A stretch of DNA of 6,912 nucleotides from Lachnospiraceae bacterium UBA1753 (GTDB lineage Bacteria > Bacillota > Clostridia > Lachnospirales > Lachnospiraceae): NCBI GenBank assembly GCA_002317595.1, contig DCHL01000182.1, positions 502-7,413 of the forward strand, given 5' to 3'. How positions within the stretch are numbered: position 1 is the first letter of the stretch; each line of letters starts with the position of its first letter. Position numbers and translations under genes: made by a program. The notes below the pieces were generated by a model that had not been told where the DNA came from, searched no databases, and saw only the letters and a list, made by a program, of their open reading frames with translations. Positions 6,159-6,912 of this stretch are shown one piece after another.

Positions 6159-6230
6159 ACCAAAGATTAGGATGTTACTGGGTGAATTATGCCATTTTGT
6201 AAAAATTTTGTGTTTTGAAAGGATATTATT

Positions 6231-6458
6231 ATGGAAGAAAAGATTCTTGAATTACTGACAAATGAGTTCCCTGAGGTTGATTTTACAGCATCTGACACAC
6301 TGGTTGATGACGGTATTCTTGATTCACTTACACTCACAGGAATCATTGCTACACTTACTATGGAATTTGGTATCACAATCCCTTACGAGGAGATTATTGA
6401 AGACAACTTTAATTCGATTGCAGGTCTTGCAGCGATGGTAGAGAGACTTCAGGCGTAA
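6231..6458 (+). CDS. Acyl carrier protein, DltC-like
   Basis: The 75-residue acidic protein has the four-helix carrier layout. Ser32 in DDGILDSLTL is the expected 4'-phosphopantetheine attachment site, and FGITIPYEEIIEDNFNSI (about 46-63) matches the loop and third helix of DltC-type carriers better than fatty-acid ACPs, where the motif is typically DSLD followed by E(L/V)V. A carrier of this kind holds an activated amino acid or acyl group as thioester for transfer to a membrane acyltransferase. The ATG at 6231 has GAAAGGA at 6217-6223. The gene is 26 nt upstream of a membrane SGNH-like gene, the same pairing as dltC-dltD. No ligase or MBOAT gene is visible in the window, so D-alanylation itself is not shown; a carrier for another acyl group is equally possible. 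Confidence 0.85.
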   Translation: MEEKILELLTNEFPEVDFTASDTLVDDGILDSLTLTGIIATLTMEFGITIPYEEIIEDNFNSIAGLAAMVERLQA

Positions 6459-6484
6459 TTTTAGAATCCGACAGGTATTGATAA

Positions 6485-6912
6485 ATGAGTAAAAAAAATG
6501 TAATCAGCGTCGTATTGTTTGTGATTGGAATCATAGCAATATACGCTGTGCTTAGTCTGTTCGCAAGAGATGACGCAAATTCGCTGGCCCGTGTTTCTCT
6601 CCATGACTATTACGAGACGGATGAGATTAATACGCTGATTCTTGGACCCTCACACGTATACGCAGGAATCGATAGTGGCAAACTTTCAGAGGTGTTGGGC
6701 GAGAGCGTTTTTTCCGCTGCAACTCCAATGCAGGAATCAGAGAGTTCGTATTACCTTCTGAAGGAGACAATTGACAGAGGTGTAGGGCTGAAACGTGTTG
6801 TTCTTGAGATTTCTCCTGCGGTAATCAGCGGCCGAAATAAGAGTGATAATATTGCTATCTCTGTTATTTCGAATATGAAAAATTCAAAAAATAAATTCGC
6901 GTATGTCCAGGA
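6485..6912 (+). CDS. Membrane-anchored SGNH-like protein, 5' part (partial)
   Basis: An open frame starts at ATG 6485 and runs off the window end after 142 codons without a stop. The N-terminus MSKKN plus a hydrophobic stretch of about 20 residues (VISVVLFVIGIIAIYAVLSL) is a signal anchor. LILGPSHVYAGID (51-63) is like the block I of DltD- and AlgX-type SGNH proteins (usually G-S-S-H), making S56 the candidate nucleophile. GLKRVVLEISPAV (about 105-117) corresponds to the strand in which these proteins usually read VVLE. The C-terminal Asp/His block lies beyond the edge. A weak AGG (6473-6475) is 9 nt from the ATG; translation may depend on the carrier gene 26 nt upstream. Likely role: extracellular partner in acylation of a surface polymer. 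Confidence 0.7.
   Translation, partial: MSKKNVISVVLFVIGIIAIYAVLSLFARDDANSLARVSLHDYYETDEINTLILGPSHVYAGIDSGKLSEVLGESVFSAATPMQESESSYYLLKETIDRGVGLKRVVLEISPAVISGRNKSDNIAISVISNMKNSKNKFAYVQ

Overview
The window looks like the chromosome of a Gram-positive anaerobe of the class Clostridia, most probably Lachnospiraceae. This rests on protein character (two-domain NAD synthase, Hsp33, a COG2426 membrane protein), strong GGAGG-type ribosome binding sites, moderate GC and dense same-strand gene packing. The family assignment is an inference from memory of related proteins; no search was run.

Left and centre (1-5341, all + strand). The window opens inside the 3' end of a histidinol-phosphate aminotransferase gene (hisC). 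A 76-nt spacer with a 16-bp tandem repeat follows. Then come a small COG2426-type membrane protein, a SAM-dependent methyltransferase, hslO (redox-activated chaperone Hsp33, overlapping the methyltransferase by 8 nt), nadE (glutamine-dependent NAD+ synthetase, GTG start) and an exported SGNH/GDSL-type hydrolase with a Ser/Arg/Lys repeat tail. Gaps are from -8 to about 50 nt and no terminator is visible, so these genes probably share transcripts. They combine housekeeping metabolism (histidine, NAD), redox stress protection and one surface enzyme.

Right (5364-6912). A GNAT-fold acetyltransferase resembling WecD/RffC lies on the - strand, convergent with the hydrolase (22-nt gap) and divergent from an acyl-carrier-protein gene on the + strand. 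The divergent spacer (6057-6230) holds a plausible promoter for each direction. The carrier protein (DltC-like, phosphopantetheine Ser32) is followed after 26 nt by an open-ended gene for a membrane-anchored SGNH-like protein with a GPSH motif. Carrier plus SGNH is half of a D-alanylation-like surface acylation system; the adenylating ligase and MBOAT acyltransferase expected in such systems are not in the window and would have to lie to the right or elsewhere.

The most unusual points are the repeat tail of the exported hydrolase and the apparent in-tail stop codon behind which the repeat pattern continues, the 13-residue duplicated insert in the methyltransferase, the composition step inside the acetyltransferase gene, and the incomplete carrier/SGNH module cut by the window edge. 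No RNA genes, insertion sequences, CRISPR arrays or riboswitches were recognised.
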